Positions 16,496 to 25,386 of a stretch of DNA of 64,000 nucleotides are shown here, piece after piece. The stretch spans positions 3,546 to 67,545 of the forward strand of contig CAZNLT010000006.1 in assembly GCA_964573705.1 (NCBI GenBank), read 5' to 3'. Position 1 is the first letter of the stretch, and the number at the start of each line of letters is the position of its first letter. Source of the stretch: JAABSQ01 sp964573705 (GTDB taxonomy: Bacteria > Desulfobacterota > Desulfobacteria > Desulfobacterales > Desulfococcaceae). Both the position numbers and the translations under genes were made by a program. The notes beneath the pieces were generated by a model. The model saw nothing but the letters and a program-made list of their open reading frames with translations, was not told where the DNA came from and did no database searches.

Positions 16496-17421
16496 TGGAC
16501 CCTGTTTTCGATGTAGTTTTCCGCGGAATGGGCCGCAATGGCCCCGTCTCCGACGGCGGTGGCGATCTGCCTGAAACTGGTGACCCGCACATCGCCGGCG
16601 GCGAAAACGCCGGGGACCGAGGTTTCCATGTCGGCATCCGCATCAACAAACCCGAGTTCGTCCCGCTTGACGGCATCCCCGAGAAAGTCGGCATTGGGCA
16701 GGATACCGATCCAGACGAAAAACGCATCCGCCTGAAGAGCCCGGCCCTCCCCGGTCTTGACATTCCGAACATGGACCGTTTCTACGCGGTCGAGTCCGCT
16801 GATCCCGGTCACCACCGTGTCCCAGAGGATATCGATTTTGCCGTTGGCCAGGGCCCGTTCCCTGAAAATTTTTTCGGCCCGGAATTGATCCCGCCGGTGA
16901 ATCAGATACACTTTTTTGACGAACTTTGTGAGAAAAATGCTTTCTTTTACGGCCGTATCTCCGCCGCCCACTGCGGCCGCGACCCGATCCCGGTAAAAAG
17001 GGCCGTCGCAGGTGGCGCAGGTGGAGATTCCTTTTCCGAAAAACTGCGCTTCGCCCGGCACCCCCAAGCGTTTGGGGCCGGCGCCGGTGGCGATGATCAC
17101 GGCGCGGGCGGTGATGGATTTGTTGCTGAGACGGATTTTTTTGACCGAATCGGAAAAATTGACCGACATCGCTTCATCGGATTCGATTTTGAGTCCGAAC
17201 CGCTCGGCCTGATCGTTCATCAGCTTCACCATCTGAGGACCGGTGATCCCCTCGGGGAACCCCGGGTAGTTTTCGATCCAATCGGTGATCAGGACCTGTC
17301 CGCCGAGAAAGGATTTTTCAATGAGAACGGCGTTCAAGCGGGCCCGTGCCGCATACAAGCCGGCAGTGAGACCCGCCGGCCCACCGCCGAGAATCACAAG
17401 ATCATAATCGACACGGTCCAT
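16492..17421 (-). CDS. trxB: Thioredoxin-disulfide reductase
   Basis: FAD/NADPH enzyme that reduces thioredoxin. The 309-aa protein shows the FAD site GGGPAGLTAGLYAAR near residue 13, the redox CATC near 136, the NADPH site GGGDTAVKES near 153 and the C-terminal FAD motif FAAGDVR near 280. It starts 17 bases after trxA and overlaps bamD, an operon that links cytoplasmic thiol reduction with an envelope assembly factor. Confidence 0.95.
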   Translation of the reverse strand: MDRVDYDLVILGGGPAGLTAGLYAARARLNAVLIEKSFLGGQVLITDWIENYPGFPEGITGPQMVKLMNDQAERFGLKIESDEAMSVNFSDSVKKIRLSNKSITARAVIIATGAGPKRLGVPGEAQFFGKGISTCATCDGPFYRDRVAAAVGGGDTAVKESIFLTKFVKKVYLIHRRDQFRAEKIFRERALANGKIDILWDTVVTGISGLDRVETVHVRNVKTGEGRALQADAFFVWIGILPNADFLGDAVKRDELGFVDADADMETSVPGVFAAGDVRVTSFRQIATAVGDGAIAAHSAENYIENRVQ

Positions 17422-17438
17422 TGTAAATCAGGCGAATT

Positions 17439-17765
17439 CTACAGGAGTTTGCCGATGGCTTCTTCCAGTTTGGCCTTGGCGACCATGCCGGTGATCTGGT
17501 CCGCGACTTCCCCGTCCCGAAAAAAGATGAGGGTCGGAATGGCTCGGATGCCGTATTTCCCCGGCGTGACCGGGTTGTCGTCCACATTGCATTTGGCGAA
17601 TTTGATCTTGTCGCCGTACTCCTTGGAAAGGTCTTCAACCACCGGTCCGATCGCCTTGCAGGGGCCGCACCAGGGGGCCCAGAAATCGACCAGTACCGGC
17701 TTGTCGGATTCCAACACTTCGGATTCAAAACTGCTGTCGCTGATTTCCATAATTCCTTCGGCCAT
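17439..17765 (-). CDS. trxA: Thioredoxin
   Basis: 108-aa cytoplasmic thiol-disulfide carrier with the classic WAPWCGPCK active site near residue 30 and the cis-Pro block IRAIPTLIFF near 74. It is first in the trxA-trxB-bamD operon and has an exact-consensus promoter upstream, so strong housekeeping expression is likely. The ATG follows GAAAGGATATC. A second in-frame ATG lies five codons later. Confidence 0.95.
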   Translation of the reverse strand: MAEGIMEISDSSFESEVLESDKPVLVDFWAPWCGPCKAIGPVVEDLSKEYGDKIKFAKCNVDDNPVTPGKYGIRAIPTLIFFRDGEVADQITGMVAKAKLEEAIGKLL

Positions 17766-17922
17766 AATATTGATATCCTTTCTTTAGGTGAATTGCTGAA
17801 TTTTTAGCTTCCGAAACCTTCTTTAAAACGGCATTTCTCAGTGGATCCATGCATGGAGTCGATTCAAGATCCGGAAATCGACTCGGTATTTTCCTTTACG
17901 ACATTCGAGCTAAAATATAGAA

Positions 17923-17951
17923 ATTATAGTAACCCGAGTCACCCTTGTCAA
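17923..17951 (-). promoter_or_regulatory. Exact-consensus sigma-70 promoter for trxA-trxB-bamD
   Basis: On the minus strand TTGACA (17946-17951), 17-base spacer, TATAAT (17923-17928). Both hexamers and the spacing are ideal. The leader before the trxA ATG is about 150 bases. Confidence 0.8.
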
Positions 17952-17990
17952 CCGAACAATTCGAAGGTCATACGAGTTCCTTCTGTCCGA

Positions 17991-18019
17991 TTGACACCCT
18001 TTTCGGGTTCTGATACCTG
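17991..18019 (+). promoter_or_regulatory. Candidate promoter for the purN-like gene
   Basis: Perfect TTGACA, 17-base spacer, TACCTG (weak -10). The leader would be about 30 bases. Confidence 0.4.
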
Positions 18020-18056
18020 GTACCCGTGATGATTCTACGAACAGGAGACCACTCAA

Positions 18057-18866
18057 ATGAAAGAAAAAATTCGGATCGGCGCGTTCATATCGGGCGGAGG
18101 GTCCAATTTACAGGCCATTATTGATGCCTGTGAATCGGGAGGGATCAATGCCAAGATGGTGTTCGTGGGCGCCGACAACCCCCGGGCAAAGGGACTGGCT
18201 CGGGCTGAGCGCCATTCGATTCCCCGGTTTATCGTCGATTACGGGTCCATTATCCGTCGATACCGGCAAGATCCCCGGGATATTTCGGTCCCCGAGGATT
18301 TCGACATTGGAGCGGTTCGGGCCAAACAGCACCTTTTCCACGCCGATGTCGATCCGGCCCGGGTGGAGGGATTTCTTCGGACCCGGGCGGCTGCCGAGGC
18401 GGCGCTGCTGCATGAGATGGACGCTTATCCGTTCGATCTTCTGGTGCTGGCCGGTTTTATGCGGAACCTGACCCCCTATTTTATCGACCGGGTCAATACC
18501 GATCCCGAGCATCCCCGCATCATGAATATCCATCCGGCCCTGCTGCCGGCCTTTCCCGGTGTGGACGGCTACGGAGACACCTACCGGTACGGCTGCAAGA
18601 TCGGCGGGGGTACGGTCCATTTCATCGATTACGGAGAGGATTCCGGGCCCATCATCGGGCAGCGGGCGTTTCCCATTGAAGAAAAGGAGGGCCTGGATGC
18701 GGTTCGTGAAAAAGGATTGAAGGAAGAATGGAAGCTTTATCCGGAATGCATTCGGCTGTTTTCCGAAGGTCGCCTGAAGCTTGTTCGGCGAGATTTTTCG
18801 AATCAGGAGCACTCAGGGCCGGGTTTCGCCCTGCGGCAAAGGGTCCACGTTCAGGTCTTGAACTAA
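18057..18866 (+). CDS. Phosphoribosylglycinamide formyltransferase-like protein with an insertion
   Basis: Predicted 10-formyl-THF-dependent GAR transformylase (PurN) of purine synthesis. At 269 aa it is longer than the usual 190-220. ISGGGSNLQAIIDA near residue 11 and the catalytic set N, H (MNIHPALLPAFPG near 160) and D (FIDYGEDSGPII near 195) are present. An additional segment of about 45 residues lies between the N-terminal phosphate-binding half and LVLAGFMR, near residues 62-125, and there is a C-terminal tail. Substrate specificity could therefore differ. No other pur gene lies nearby. Confidence 0.85.
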   Translation: MKEKIRIGAFISGGGSNLQAIIDACESGGINAKMVFVGADNPRAKGLARAERHSIPRFIVDYGSIIRRYRQDPRDISVPEDFDIGAVRAKQHLFHADVDPARVEGFLRTRAAAEAALLHEMDAYPFDLLVLAGFMRNLTPYFIDRVNTDPEHPRIMNIHPALLPAFPGVDGYGDTYRYGCKIGGGTVHFIDYGEDSGPIIGQRAFPIEEKEGLDAVREKGLKEEWKLYPECIRLFSEGRLKLVRRDFSNQEHSGPGFALRQRVHVQVLN

Positions 18867-18928
18867 GTTTTTTGTAAAAGCCGCCGGATCGGTGGTGCGC
18901 AATCGGCAAACGGGTGGATCGGGAACAT

Positions 18929-18962
18929 GAAAAAGCCCCCGGCGTAAAGGCCGGGGACTTTC
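18929..18962 (-). terminator. Rho-independent terminator of the kor operon
   Basis: A GC-rich hairpin (seven perfect central base pairs plus four outer ones across one mismatch) followed on the minus strand by CTTTTT. It lies just past the korC stop and, facing purN, may serve both directions. Confidence 0.75.
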
Positions 18963-18984
18963 GGATAATACCGGACAATCGGAT

Positions 18985-19530
18985 TCAGACCTTGACCTGA
19001 GTCGCCAACTCCATTCCCAATTCGAGGGCCTGCCGGTTCATGTCTAAAAATCCGGCGGGGATCCGTTTTTCCAGGACCTTGAGAATCGAATCGGATGCCA
19101 CCACCTGAGTGAGCCCGATGACCACCCCCAGCATGCAGATGTTGAAGACGATCGGTTTGCCGATTTGCTCCATCACCGTCTGGTACATGGGCGCCTGCAC
19201 CTGCCGGGCATCCACTTTGGTGTAGGTTTTCACGAACCGGGAGTCGATCAGCAGGGTGCCGCCGGGCCGAATGATCGAATTGAATTTGGTGTAGGCCTCC
19301 TGGGTCAGACAGACCAGGACATTGGGCTGGGTCACCTTGGGATAGTGAATTTCAGTATCCGCGATGATCACATCCGACCGGGTTGCACCGCCCCGGGCCT
19401 CGGGGCCGTAAACCTGAGATTGGGTGGCGATCAGGTGGTCGTATAAAACCGCGGCTTCCGCCAGAATGATCGCGGCGGTGATGACCCCCTGGCCTCCGGA
19501 GCCTGAAAAAACCAATCGACATCTTTCCAT
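18985..19530 (-). CDS. korC: 2-oxoacid:ferredoxin oxidoreductase, gamma subunit
   Basis: 181-aa gamma subunit of a KorDABC-type enzyme, which reversibly decarboxylates a 2-oxoacid (probably 2-oxoglutarate) to the acyl-CoA with reduction of ferredoxin. The start SGSGGQGVITAA near residue 10 and QSQVYGPEARGG near 37 mark the family. Last gene of korD-korA-korB-korC; its ATG overlaps the korB stop by one base. A terminator follows. Confidence 0.88.
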   Translation of the reverse strand: MERCRLVFSGSGGQGVITAAIILAEAAVLYDHLIATQSQVYGPEARGGATRSDVIIADTEIHYPKVTQPNVLVCLTQEAYTKFNSIIRPGGTLLIDSRFVKTYTKVDARQVQAPMYQTVMEQIGKPIVFNICMLGVVIGLTQVVASDSILKVLEKRIPAGFLDMNRQALELGMELATQVKV

Positions 19531-20336
19531 TACGAACGCCCTTTCATCGCCGTTTCGATCACTTTGTCATACTCGCTGCAGTATTCGGGTAAATCCTTTC
19601 TTACAAAAACCCCCCGTTCGAGCAGTTCCGGATTTTCCGCTTTGGCTTTGGAGCCGATGGGGGTGGTGTTCTTTTTATAATACTCCATCATATCCGCAGC
19701 GCTGCCCAGTCTGTTTTTCCGACCGAAATAGGTGGGGCACTGGGTCAGCACCTCCACCACCGAAAACCCGTCGTGCAGAATCGCCTCTTTGAGCATTTTG
19801 GTCATCTGCTGGGCATGATAGGTGGTGGTGCGGGCCACGTAGGTGGCGCCGGCCGCTTTGGACAGCTCCACGATATCGAAGTCATGGTCGATATTGGTGT
19901 AGGGGGCGGTGGAGGCGATGGTGCCGTATCCGGAAAGCGGGGAGTACTGCCCGCCGGTCATTCCGTAGATTCGATTGTTCATGACCACCGCGGTCATGGC
20001 GATGTTCCGCCGGGCCGCATGAATGAAGTGATTCCCGCCGATGGCCAGGGCGTCACCGTCGCCCATGGGGACGATCACGTTCAGCTCGGGCTGGCTCATC
20101 TTCACACCGGTGGCAAAGGCCAGGGCCCGACCGTGGAGGGTGTGCAGAGAGTGAAAATCCACATACCCCGAGATTCGGGAGGAACACCCGATGCCGGAGA
20201 CCATGACGATTTCATTTTTGCTGAAGCCCAGCTCTTCCACCGCCCGCAACATGCTGTTGAGGACAATGCCGTGTCCGCATCCCGGGCACCACATGTGCGG
20301 GAAAAATTTTTGTCGAATATAGTCCTTGATCGCCAT
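19530..20336 (-). CDS. korB: 2-oxoacid:ferredoxin oxidoreductase, beta (TPP) subunit
   Basis: 268-aa thiamine-diphosphate subunit. MWCPGCGHGIVL near residue 15 carries two of the conserved Cys, SGIGCSSR near 48 the next, and GDGDALAIGGNHF near 92 is the TPP/Mg site. QYSPLSGYGT near 128 is typical of 2-oxoglutarate or related Kor enzymes. It sits 6 bases after korA and overlaps korC. In strict anaerobes the enzyme can run in the reductive direction for carbon fixation, but the sequence does not decide the direction. Confidence 0.92.
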   Translation of the reverse strand: MAIKDYIRQKFFPHMWCPGCGHGIVLNSMLRAVEELGFSKNEIVMVSGIGCSSRISGYVDFHSLHTLHGRALAFATGVKMSQPELNVIVPMGDGDALAIGGNHFIHAARRNIAMTAVVMNNRIYGMTGGQYSPLSGYGTIASTAPYTNIDHDFDIVELSKAAGATYVARTTTYHAQQMTKMLKEAILHDGFSVVEVLTQCPTYFGRKNRLGSAADMMEYYKKNTTPIGSKAKAENPELLERGVFVRKDLPEYCSEYDKVIETAMKGRS

Positions 20337-20342
20337 ATCCTC

Positions 20343-21494
20343 TTACACTCCCTTTCCTTGGATGAGCCGAAGGATGTTTTTGATGTCGGTAGGGGTGATG
20401 AAAACGCCGTCGATGCGGTTGGCCAGGACCACCCGTTCGGGATGATGGACCGCCCGTTTCACCGCCCGAAGCACCTGCCCCATGTTCATTTCCACCACCA
20501 CGATATGCCGGGCTTTTTCGCATTTTTCCTCCACCAGGCCGTAGGGAAAGGGCCAGATGGTCTGAAGTTCCAGAAGCCCCAGACGTTCCCCCCGGGCCCG
20601 TCGGTTTTCCACGATGTGAAGGGAGGAACGGGCCGATGATCCATAGGAGATCAGAACCGTTCGGGCGTCTTCCAGGTAATACTCCTTGTACCGGGTGATG
20701 GTGTCGACGTTGTTTTTGATCTTGTCCACCAGGTGGCGGAGCAGAGTGTGGACCACGCTCGGGTTGCTGGACGGAAATCCCCACATATCATGGGCCAAGC
20801 CGGTGACGTTGTAGCGATGCTGGCCTCCGAAATCAGACATGGGAAGCCGGCCGTCCTCCCGGGGCAGGTAGGGGTGATAATCGACCCCGGCCTTGACCGA
20901 AGTCCTGAGTCGACCCACCACCGGGATTTCCCCGGGTTCCGGAATGGTCAGCCGTTCCCGCATGTGGCCGATCACCTCGTCGAACAGAAGGATCACCGGG
21001 GTTCGGTAGGTCTCGGCCATATTGAAGGCGTCCACGGTGATATTGAAGGCATCCTGGTGGTTGGATGCGGTGAGCGCGATAATGGCGTGGTCGCCGTGGG
21101 CCCCCCATCGGGCCTGGTAAACATCCCCCTGACTGGGGCAGGTGGGAAGGCCGGTGGAGGGCCCGCCTCTCATCACGTTGACGATCACACAGGGGATTTC
21201 CGCCATAATGGCATAGCCGAGCCCTTCCTGCATGAGCGAAAACCCGGGTCCGCTGGTGGCGGTCATGACTTTGTGGCCGGTCAGGGAGGCCCCGATGATG
21301 GCGCAGATGGATGAGATTTCATCCTCCATCTGAATGAACTTGCCGCCGATCTGGGGAAGCCGGTAGGACATGTGCTCCGCCACCTCGGTGGATGGCGTAA
21401 TCGGGTAGCCGGCAAAAAAATCGAGCCCCGCATAGAGGGCCGCTTCCACGCATGCTTCGTTGCCTTGGACAAATTTGATATTTCCGTCCGTCAT
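20343..21494 (-). CDS. korA: 2-oxoacid:ferredoxin oxidoreductase, alpha subunit
   Basis: 383-aa alpha subunit. GYPITPSTEVAEHM near residue 28 is the hallmark, followed by the domain II transketolase-like C-terminal half (VLISYGSSARSS near 288). The start is placed at the ATG at 21494 (MTDGNIKFVQGNEA), which overlaps the korD stop; a longer frame reaches 21557 but overlaps korD and is not conserved. It partners with korB (TPP), korC and the ferredoxin-like korD. Confidence 0.92.
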   Translation of the reverse strand: MTDGNIKFVQGNEACVEAALYAGLDFFAGYPITPSTEVAEHMSYRLPQIGGKFIQMEDEISSICAIIGASLTGHKVMTATSGPGFSLMQEGLGYAIMAEIPCVIVNVMRGGPSTGLPTCPSQGDVYQARWGAHGDHAIIALTASNHQDAFNITVDAFNMAETYRTPVILLFDEVIGHMRERLTIPEPGEIPVVGRLRTSVKAGVDYHPYLPREDGRLPMSDFGGQHRYNVTGLAHDMWGFPSSNPSVVHTLLRHLVDKIKNNVDTITRYKEYYLEDARTVLISYGSSARSSLHIVENRRARGERLGLLELQTIWPFPYGLVEEKCEKARHIVVVEMNMGQVLRAVKRAVHHPERVVLANRIDGVFITPTDIKNILRLIQGKGV

Positions 21495-21718
21495 TATTCG
21501 GAATCTCCCTCCTCCGTGAGGACCTCTACAGCGAGATCCGGGCAGCGGATTTCGCATTGCCTGCAGCAGATGCAGTCTTGGGGGCGCGCAGCGTATACCT
21601 TTTCCTCTTCATCGAGTTCCAATGCTTTGGTGGGACAAAAATGGACGCAGATGCCGCACCCCTTGCACCAGCTTCGCTCGATGCGGTATTCCTTGAGTTG
21701 ATTTTTTTTGGGGGCCAT
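21494..21718 (-). CDS. korD: 2-oxoacid:ferredoxin oxidoreductase, delta (4Fe-4S) subunit
   Basis: 74-aa two-cluster ferredoxin-like subunit that passes electrons from the KorAB core to ferredoxin. Two cluster motifs are visible: CKGCGICVHFCP near residue 18 and CICCRQCEIRCP near 49. First gene of the operon, with a promoter at 21822-21850. Confidence 0.92.
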   Translation of the reverse strand: MAPKKNQLKEYRIERSWCKGCGICVHFCPTKALELDEEEKVYAARPQDCICCRQCEIRCPDLAVEVLTEEGDSE

Positions 21719-21821
21719 TCACCATACCTCTTTGTAAGGAAGCCGGTTCAATTCCGGGGCTTCATTTATCTCGAATAAAATGTTCAGGCGGAATTGTTTA
21801 ACCGCCCGGTTGATATTCGGG

Positions 21822-21850
21822 TCCATAGTGACTTTGAAACGCGAAGTCAA
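21822..21850 (-). promoter_or_regulatory. Candidate promoter of the kor operon
   Basis: On the minus strand TTGACT (21845-21850), 17-base spacer, TATGGA (21822-21827). It overlaps the 3' flank of the radical SAM gene and leaves a leader of about 95 bases. Confidence 0.5.
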
Positions 21851-21869
21851 GAAAAAGGGGGATGCCGGC

Positions 21870-23039
21870 TTAAATAAATCGTTTCATGAGCTCTTCGATC
21901 ACCGCATCGACATTGTCCGGGGTAATGTTGTTTTCCCGGCAGACCGCTTGAACCTTCTTGAATCGGTGGGGAGATTCCAAATCCGCCAGCCGGGAAAAAT
22001 ACCCCAGCCGGCGCCCGACCTGGTAGAGGCACTGGCGCTCGGGGTCCATTTCCAGAAAAGATCTAAGCGGATCGGTCATTTTCTGCTTGTCTTCGGGAAA
22101 GGCGCCTTCGATCTCTTGAAAGAGGTTGAGAATATGATCGCTTTTTAGGGTGCTTGAAATTCCCTCCAGATTTTCGATAAAAAGAAGAATTTCCCGGGCC
22201 ATCATCAGATCGCCCGGTTTTTGAAACCGACCCTCCCGGTATTCTTCATACAGAGGGACCCGGTCGGGAATCGCCAGCGTGCGAAGACGAATAAACTCGG
22301 GGTTGATCCGGTTGACGGCGTCGGCGGTCTCCAGGGCATGGGTTTCGGAGAGTTCCGTACCGCCCAATCCGGGCATGACATATTCCGACAGCTCCATTCC
22401 GGCGGCCTTGACCTTTAACCCGGCTTTGATATGCATCTCTTTGGTGGCTCCCTTTCGCACCCGTTTGAGTACTTCGTCGGACCCGGATTCCATGCCGATA
22501 TGGATTCGATTGAGCCCGGCTTTCCGCATGGCTTGCAGATCGGCATCGCTGATGCGGGCGATGGTATGAGACCGGGCATAGGAGGTCACCCGCCCGATCC
22601 AGGGAAACCGTTTTTTCAGGTGTTTGAGAATTTCGGTAAGGGCCGCCGGTTTGATCACCAGGCTGTTGGCATCCTGAATAAACACGGACCGCAGCCCCCC
22701 GGAATACCACCGCAGGGCCGCATGAAAGGCCTCGATTTCATCGGGTGGAACCGATGCCGATGCCCTTTGCACAGCCTCCCGGGTGAGGGGCCCGGATGCA
22801 TCCGCATGGGTTCGGAGCAGTTCGACATATTTATGGACCCGATCGATATCTTGTTTCACATGATCGGCGGGGCGCAGGGAAAAACGAACCCCTTTGTAGA
22901 CCGGACAGAAGGTGCAGTGGTTCCAGGGGCAGTTTCTGGATACCCGAATCAACAGGCTGTCCGCTTCACTTGGCGGGCGTATGGGACCCTGCTCGAAGCC
23001 GGTGTAAATTTCATGTTCTGATTTTTCAGTGGAGCTCAT
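21870..23039 (-). CDS. Radical SAM protein of unknown substrate
   Basis: 389-aa radical SAM protein. The candidate cluster motif NCPWNHCTFC near residue 36 reads C-x4-C-x2-C, one residue longer than the usual C-x3-C-x2-C, which occurs in some radical SAM subfamilies. The SAM-site block HIGMESGSDEVLKRVRKG near 195 and an earlier FIQDANSL segment are present. The C-terminal 130 residues are helical without a recognised accessory domain. It stands alone on the minus strand between the kor operon and divergent mltG, so context does not reveal the substrate. Confidence 0.8.
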   Translation of the reverse strand: MSSTEKSEHEIYTGFEQGPIRPPSEADSLLIRVSRNCPWNHCTFCPVYKGVRFSLRPADHVKQDIDRVHKYVELLRTHADASGPLTREAVQRASASVPPDEIEAFHAALRWYSGGLRSVFIQDANSLVIKPAALTEILKHLKKRFPWIGRVTSYARSHTIARISDADLQAMRKAGLNRIHIGMESGSDEVLKRVRKGATKEMHIKAGLKVKAAGMELSEYVMPGLGGTELSETHALETADAVNRINPEFIRLRTLAIPDRVPLYEEYREGRFQKPGDLMMAREILLFIENLEGISSTLKSDHILNLFQEIEGAFPEDKQKMTDPLRSFLEMDPERQCLYQVGRRLGYFSRLADLESPHRFKKVQAVCRENNITPDNVDAVIEELMKRFI

Positions 23040-23152
23040 TCTCTCCTCATTCGTGTCAGCGGAATATGGTTAGAAAACCGAGTTAAAACACACAATATAA
23101 CCAGAGAATTCTGATCTTCAACAGGTTTGGTATGGAAGAAGGGAACTTCTCT

Positions 23153-23181
23153 TTGACAAGAGATCGGGTTTCGCATATGAG
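23153..23181 (+). promoter_or_regulatory. Sigma-70-type promoter for mltG-nagZ
   Basis: TTGACA, 17-base spacer, TATGAG. The predicted start near 23188 excludes the upstream GTG at 23181 as the mltG start and supports the GTG at 23208. Confidence 0.6.
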
Positions 23182-23207
23182 TGGCAAATCTGGAGGGGCA
23201 AGTTTTA

Positions 23208-24224
23208 GTGAAAAATCTTATATTTACTCTGTTCGGTATTCTGGTCTTGACCGCGGTCGCGGGAATCTATGGTTTTCTGGACCTGAAGGGGTATGCGGAA
23301 ACGCCCCTGTCATTGGAATCCAAAGAGACCCTGTTCAATGTTCATCCCGGTGAACCTTTTGATAAGATGATGAAACGGTTGGAAGCGGCCGATATCATCA
23401 AGTATCCTTTTCGGTTCAAGGTGATCGCCCGATTGGGGGAATACGACAAACGGATTCGGGCCGGAGAATATCTTCTCTCCCCGGGTATGTCCCCGGTGGA
23501 GATTCTGGAAATGATGAGTCGGGGAAAGGTCTTTCTTCGGCGAATCACTGTGCCCGAGGGACACACCATTCAACAGATCGATACGCTTGCGGCCGAGGCC
23601 GGTCTCCTGAAGCCGGGAGTCCTTTCCGCAGCAGCTACCGATGCCGAATTTGTCCGAAAGCAGGGCATTGAGGCGGAAACCCTGGAGGGGTACCTTTTTC
23701 CGGATACCTATCACTTTCCTAAAGGCGTTACTGCGGAAACTGCGATTCAGACCATGCTGGACCATTTTATTTCTATATTCTCACAACAATGGAAAGACCG
23801 GGCTGAAGCACTCGATCTCTCCGTTCATGAAGTGGTGACGCTGGCTTCAATCATTGAAAAAGAGACCGGTGTTCCGGAAGAACGCCCCCTTATCTCATCG
23901 GTATTTCACAATCGGCTCAAACGGAAGATGCGGCTTCAGAGCGATCCCACCGTTATCTATGGGGCCGAAAATTATGAGGGAGACCTGACCCGGCAACACC
24001 TGGACACCGCCACCCCTTATAATACCTACCTCACGGGAGGATTGCCCCCGGGGCCCATTGCCAATCCCGGAGAAGCGTCGCTTCTGGCAGCGCTTTTTCC
24101 CGAAGAGTCCAAATATCTCTATTTCGTATCCAAGGGCGACGGCACCCACCAATTTTCCACAAATTTGGCGGATCACAACCGAGCGGTCCGCAAGTACCAA
24201 CTGAGAAAGAGAAGCCGCAAGTGA
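23208..24224 (+). CDS. mltG: Endolytic murein transglycosylase MltG
   Basis: Inner-membrane lytic transglycosylase that cuts nascent glycan strands and sets their length. The predicted protein is 338 aa. A GTG start with GGAGGGG nine bases upstream gives an N-terminal membrane segment (residues 2-24), then a LysM-like region (FNVHPGEPFDKMMKRLE) and the YceG/MltG catalytic domain with ASIIEKETG (catalytic Glu), NRLKRKMRLQSDPT and the ending GLPPGPIANPGEASL. nagZ overlaps its stop (GTGA), pairing two peptidoglycan enzymes. Confidence 0.93.
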   Translation: MKNLIFTLFGILVLTAVAGIYGFLDLKGYAETPLSLESKETLFNVHPGEPFDKMMKRLEAADIIKYPFRFKVIARLGEYDKRIRAGEYLLSPGMSPVEILEMMSRGKVFLRRITVPEGHTIQQIDTLAAEAGLLKPGVLSAAATDAEFVRKQGIEAETLEGYLFPDTYHFPKGVTAETAIQTMLDHFISIFSQQWKDRAEALDLSVHEVVTLASIIEKETGVPEERPLISSVFHNRLKRKMRLQSDPTVIYGAENYEGDLTRQHLDTATPYNTYLTGGLPPGPIANPGEASLLAALFPEESKYLYFVSKGDGTHQFSTNLADHNRAVRKYQLRKRSRK

Positions 24225-25228
24225 ATTTTTCAGATTTGACCGACGCCCAAGCGGCCGGACAAAGATTGATGGCGGGGTTCGACGGAACCCATTTGAATAC
24301 CGAGTTGAAGCGGTTGATCGATACCCTCAAGGTGGGCGGGGTTATTCTCTTCAGCAGAAATATCGTGGATCCGTCTCAGCTTCAGGCCCTCTGCCGGTCC
24401 ATCCAGGAATGGGCGCAAAAGGCCGATCAACCGCCGCTGTTGATCGCCATCGACCAGGAAGGGGGGAAGGTGGCCCGATTGAAACCGCCCTTTACCCAAT
24501 TCCCCGGGAATCCTCACATGAAGGATGAATCCGATGCCGAGGCGTTCGCCCGAATCACGGCATCGGAATTGAGGGAAATGGGAATCAACATGGACATGGC
24601 CCCGGTTATGGACGTGGCGCCCCAAAAGGGTGAAAGTGTAATGGCCGACAGGGTTTTCGGCAGTGACCCGGAACAGGTGGCCCGCATGGGCTGCCGGGTG
24701 ATCGAAGTGCTCCAGAACCATGGGATTGCGGCGGTGGCCAAGCACTTTCCCGGAATCGGACGAACCCTTCTCGACTCCCATTTGGATTTACCCACTTTTG
24801 ATGAGACCTCGGCGGGATTGGAATCGTTCGAACTCCCGCCGTTTGCCTCGGCCATTCAGAAGGGCGTCGCCGGTATAATGCTGTCCCATATCCGTTATCC
24901 ATGCCTGGATGCCGAATGGCCGGCCAGTATGTCCCTTGCCGTGGCCCGGAATCTGCTTCGGGAACGGATGGGATATAACGGGCTGGTATTGACCGATGAT
25001 CTGGATATGGGAGCTATACAAAAGTATTTTGAGATTCAAATTGTGATTGAGCGAGTTTTGCTGGCGGAAATTGACATCGCCTTGATTTGCCATGCGGGTC
25101 CCGCCATCCAGTCGGCTTACAACGAAATTTTGAAAAATTGGAGGCAGACTGAAGATCTTTGTTTGAAAAACCAAGCAAGCGTGGAACGAATTCTGAGTCT
25201 GAAGCGGGCCTATCTGTGCGCCGGATAG
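24221..25228 (+). CDS. nagZ: Beta-N-acetylhexosaminidase NagZ (GH3)
   Basis: Removes N-acetylglucosamine from muropeptides during cell-wall recycling. The 335-aa cytoplasmic protein has the GH3 signatures IDQEGGKVARLK near residue 76, AKHFPGIGRT near 172 and the catalytic Asp-His dyad in LDSHLDLP near 183; the usual PGHG reads PGIG here, but the dyad is kept. The nucleophile region LTDDLDMGAI near 255 is intact. The GTG start overlaps the mltG stop. Confidence 0.93.
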   Translation: MNFSDLTDAQAAGQRLMAGFDGTHLNTELKRLIDTLKVGGVILFSRNIVDPSQLQALCRSIQEWAQKADQPPLLIAIDQEGGKVARLKPPFTQFPGNPHMKDESDAEAFARITASELREMGINMDMAPVMDVAPQKGESVMADRVFGSDPEQVARMGCRVIEVLQNHGIAAVAKHFPGIGRTLLDSHLDLPTFDETSAGLESFELPPFASAIQKGVAGIMLSHIRYPCLDAEWPASMSLAVARNLLRERMGYNGLVLTDDLDMGAIQKYFEIQIVIERVLLAEIDIALICHAGPAIQSAYNEILKNWRQTEDLCLKNQASVERILSLKRAYLCAG

Positions 25229-25276
25229 CAGGCTCTCTTTTCAATGGGTACCTGAGTAACGGCGGTCTGTGGCTTT

Positions 25277-25304
25277 GAGACTTTTTGTTTGACTATAAAG
25301 TCTC
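25277..25304 (+). repeat. 8-base inverted repeat over the terD -35 box
   Basis: GAGACTTT (25277-25284) is exactly inverted at 25297-25304 with a 12-base spacer that contains the TTGACT -35 hexamer. It could be an operator or a 5' boundary hairpin. Confidence 0.4.
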
Positions 25305-25318
25305 GGGAAATATATACT
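25289..25318 (+). promoter_or_regulatory. Promoter of the terD-family gene
   Basis: TTGACT, 18-base spacer, TATACT. The leader to the ATG at 25387 is about 62 bases and ends with AAGGAGG. Confidence 0.6.
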
Positions 25319-25386
25319 ACATTTGTCTATGATGAGAACCGGTTTGTTTTTAGAGGTGATAATCAGCACTAAACAAGGAGGGATCA

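Noticed and set aside
21495..21557. Longer korA start
   Set aside because: Overlaps korD coding sequence, while the ATG at 21494 has the standard Kor alpha start.
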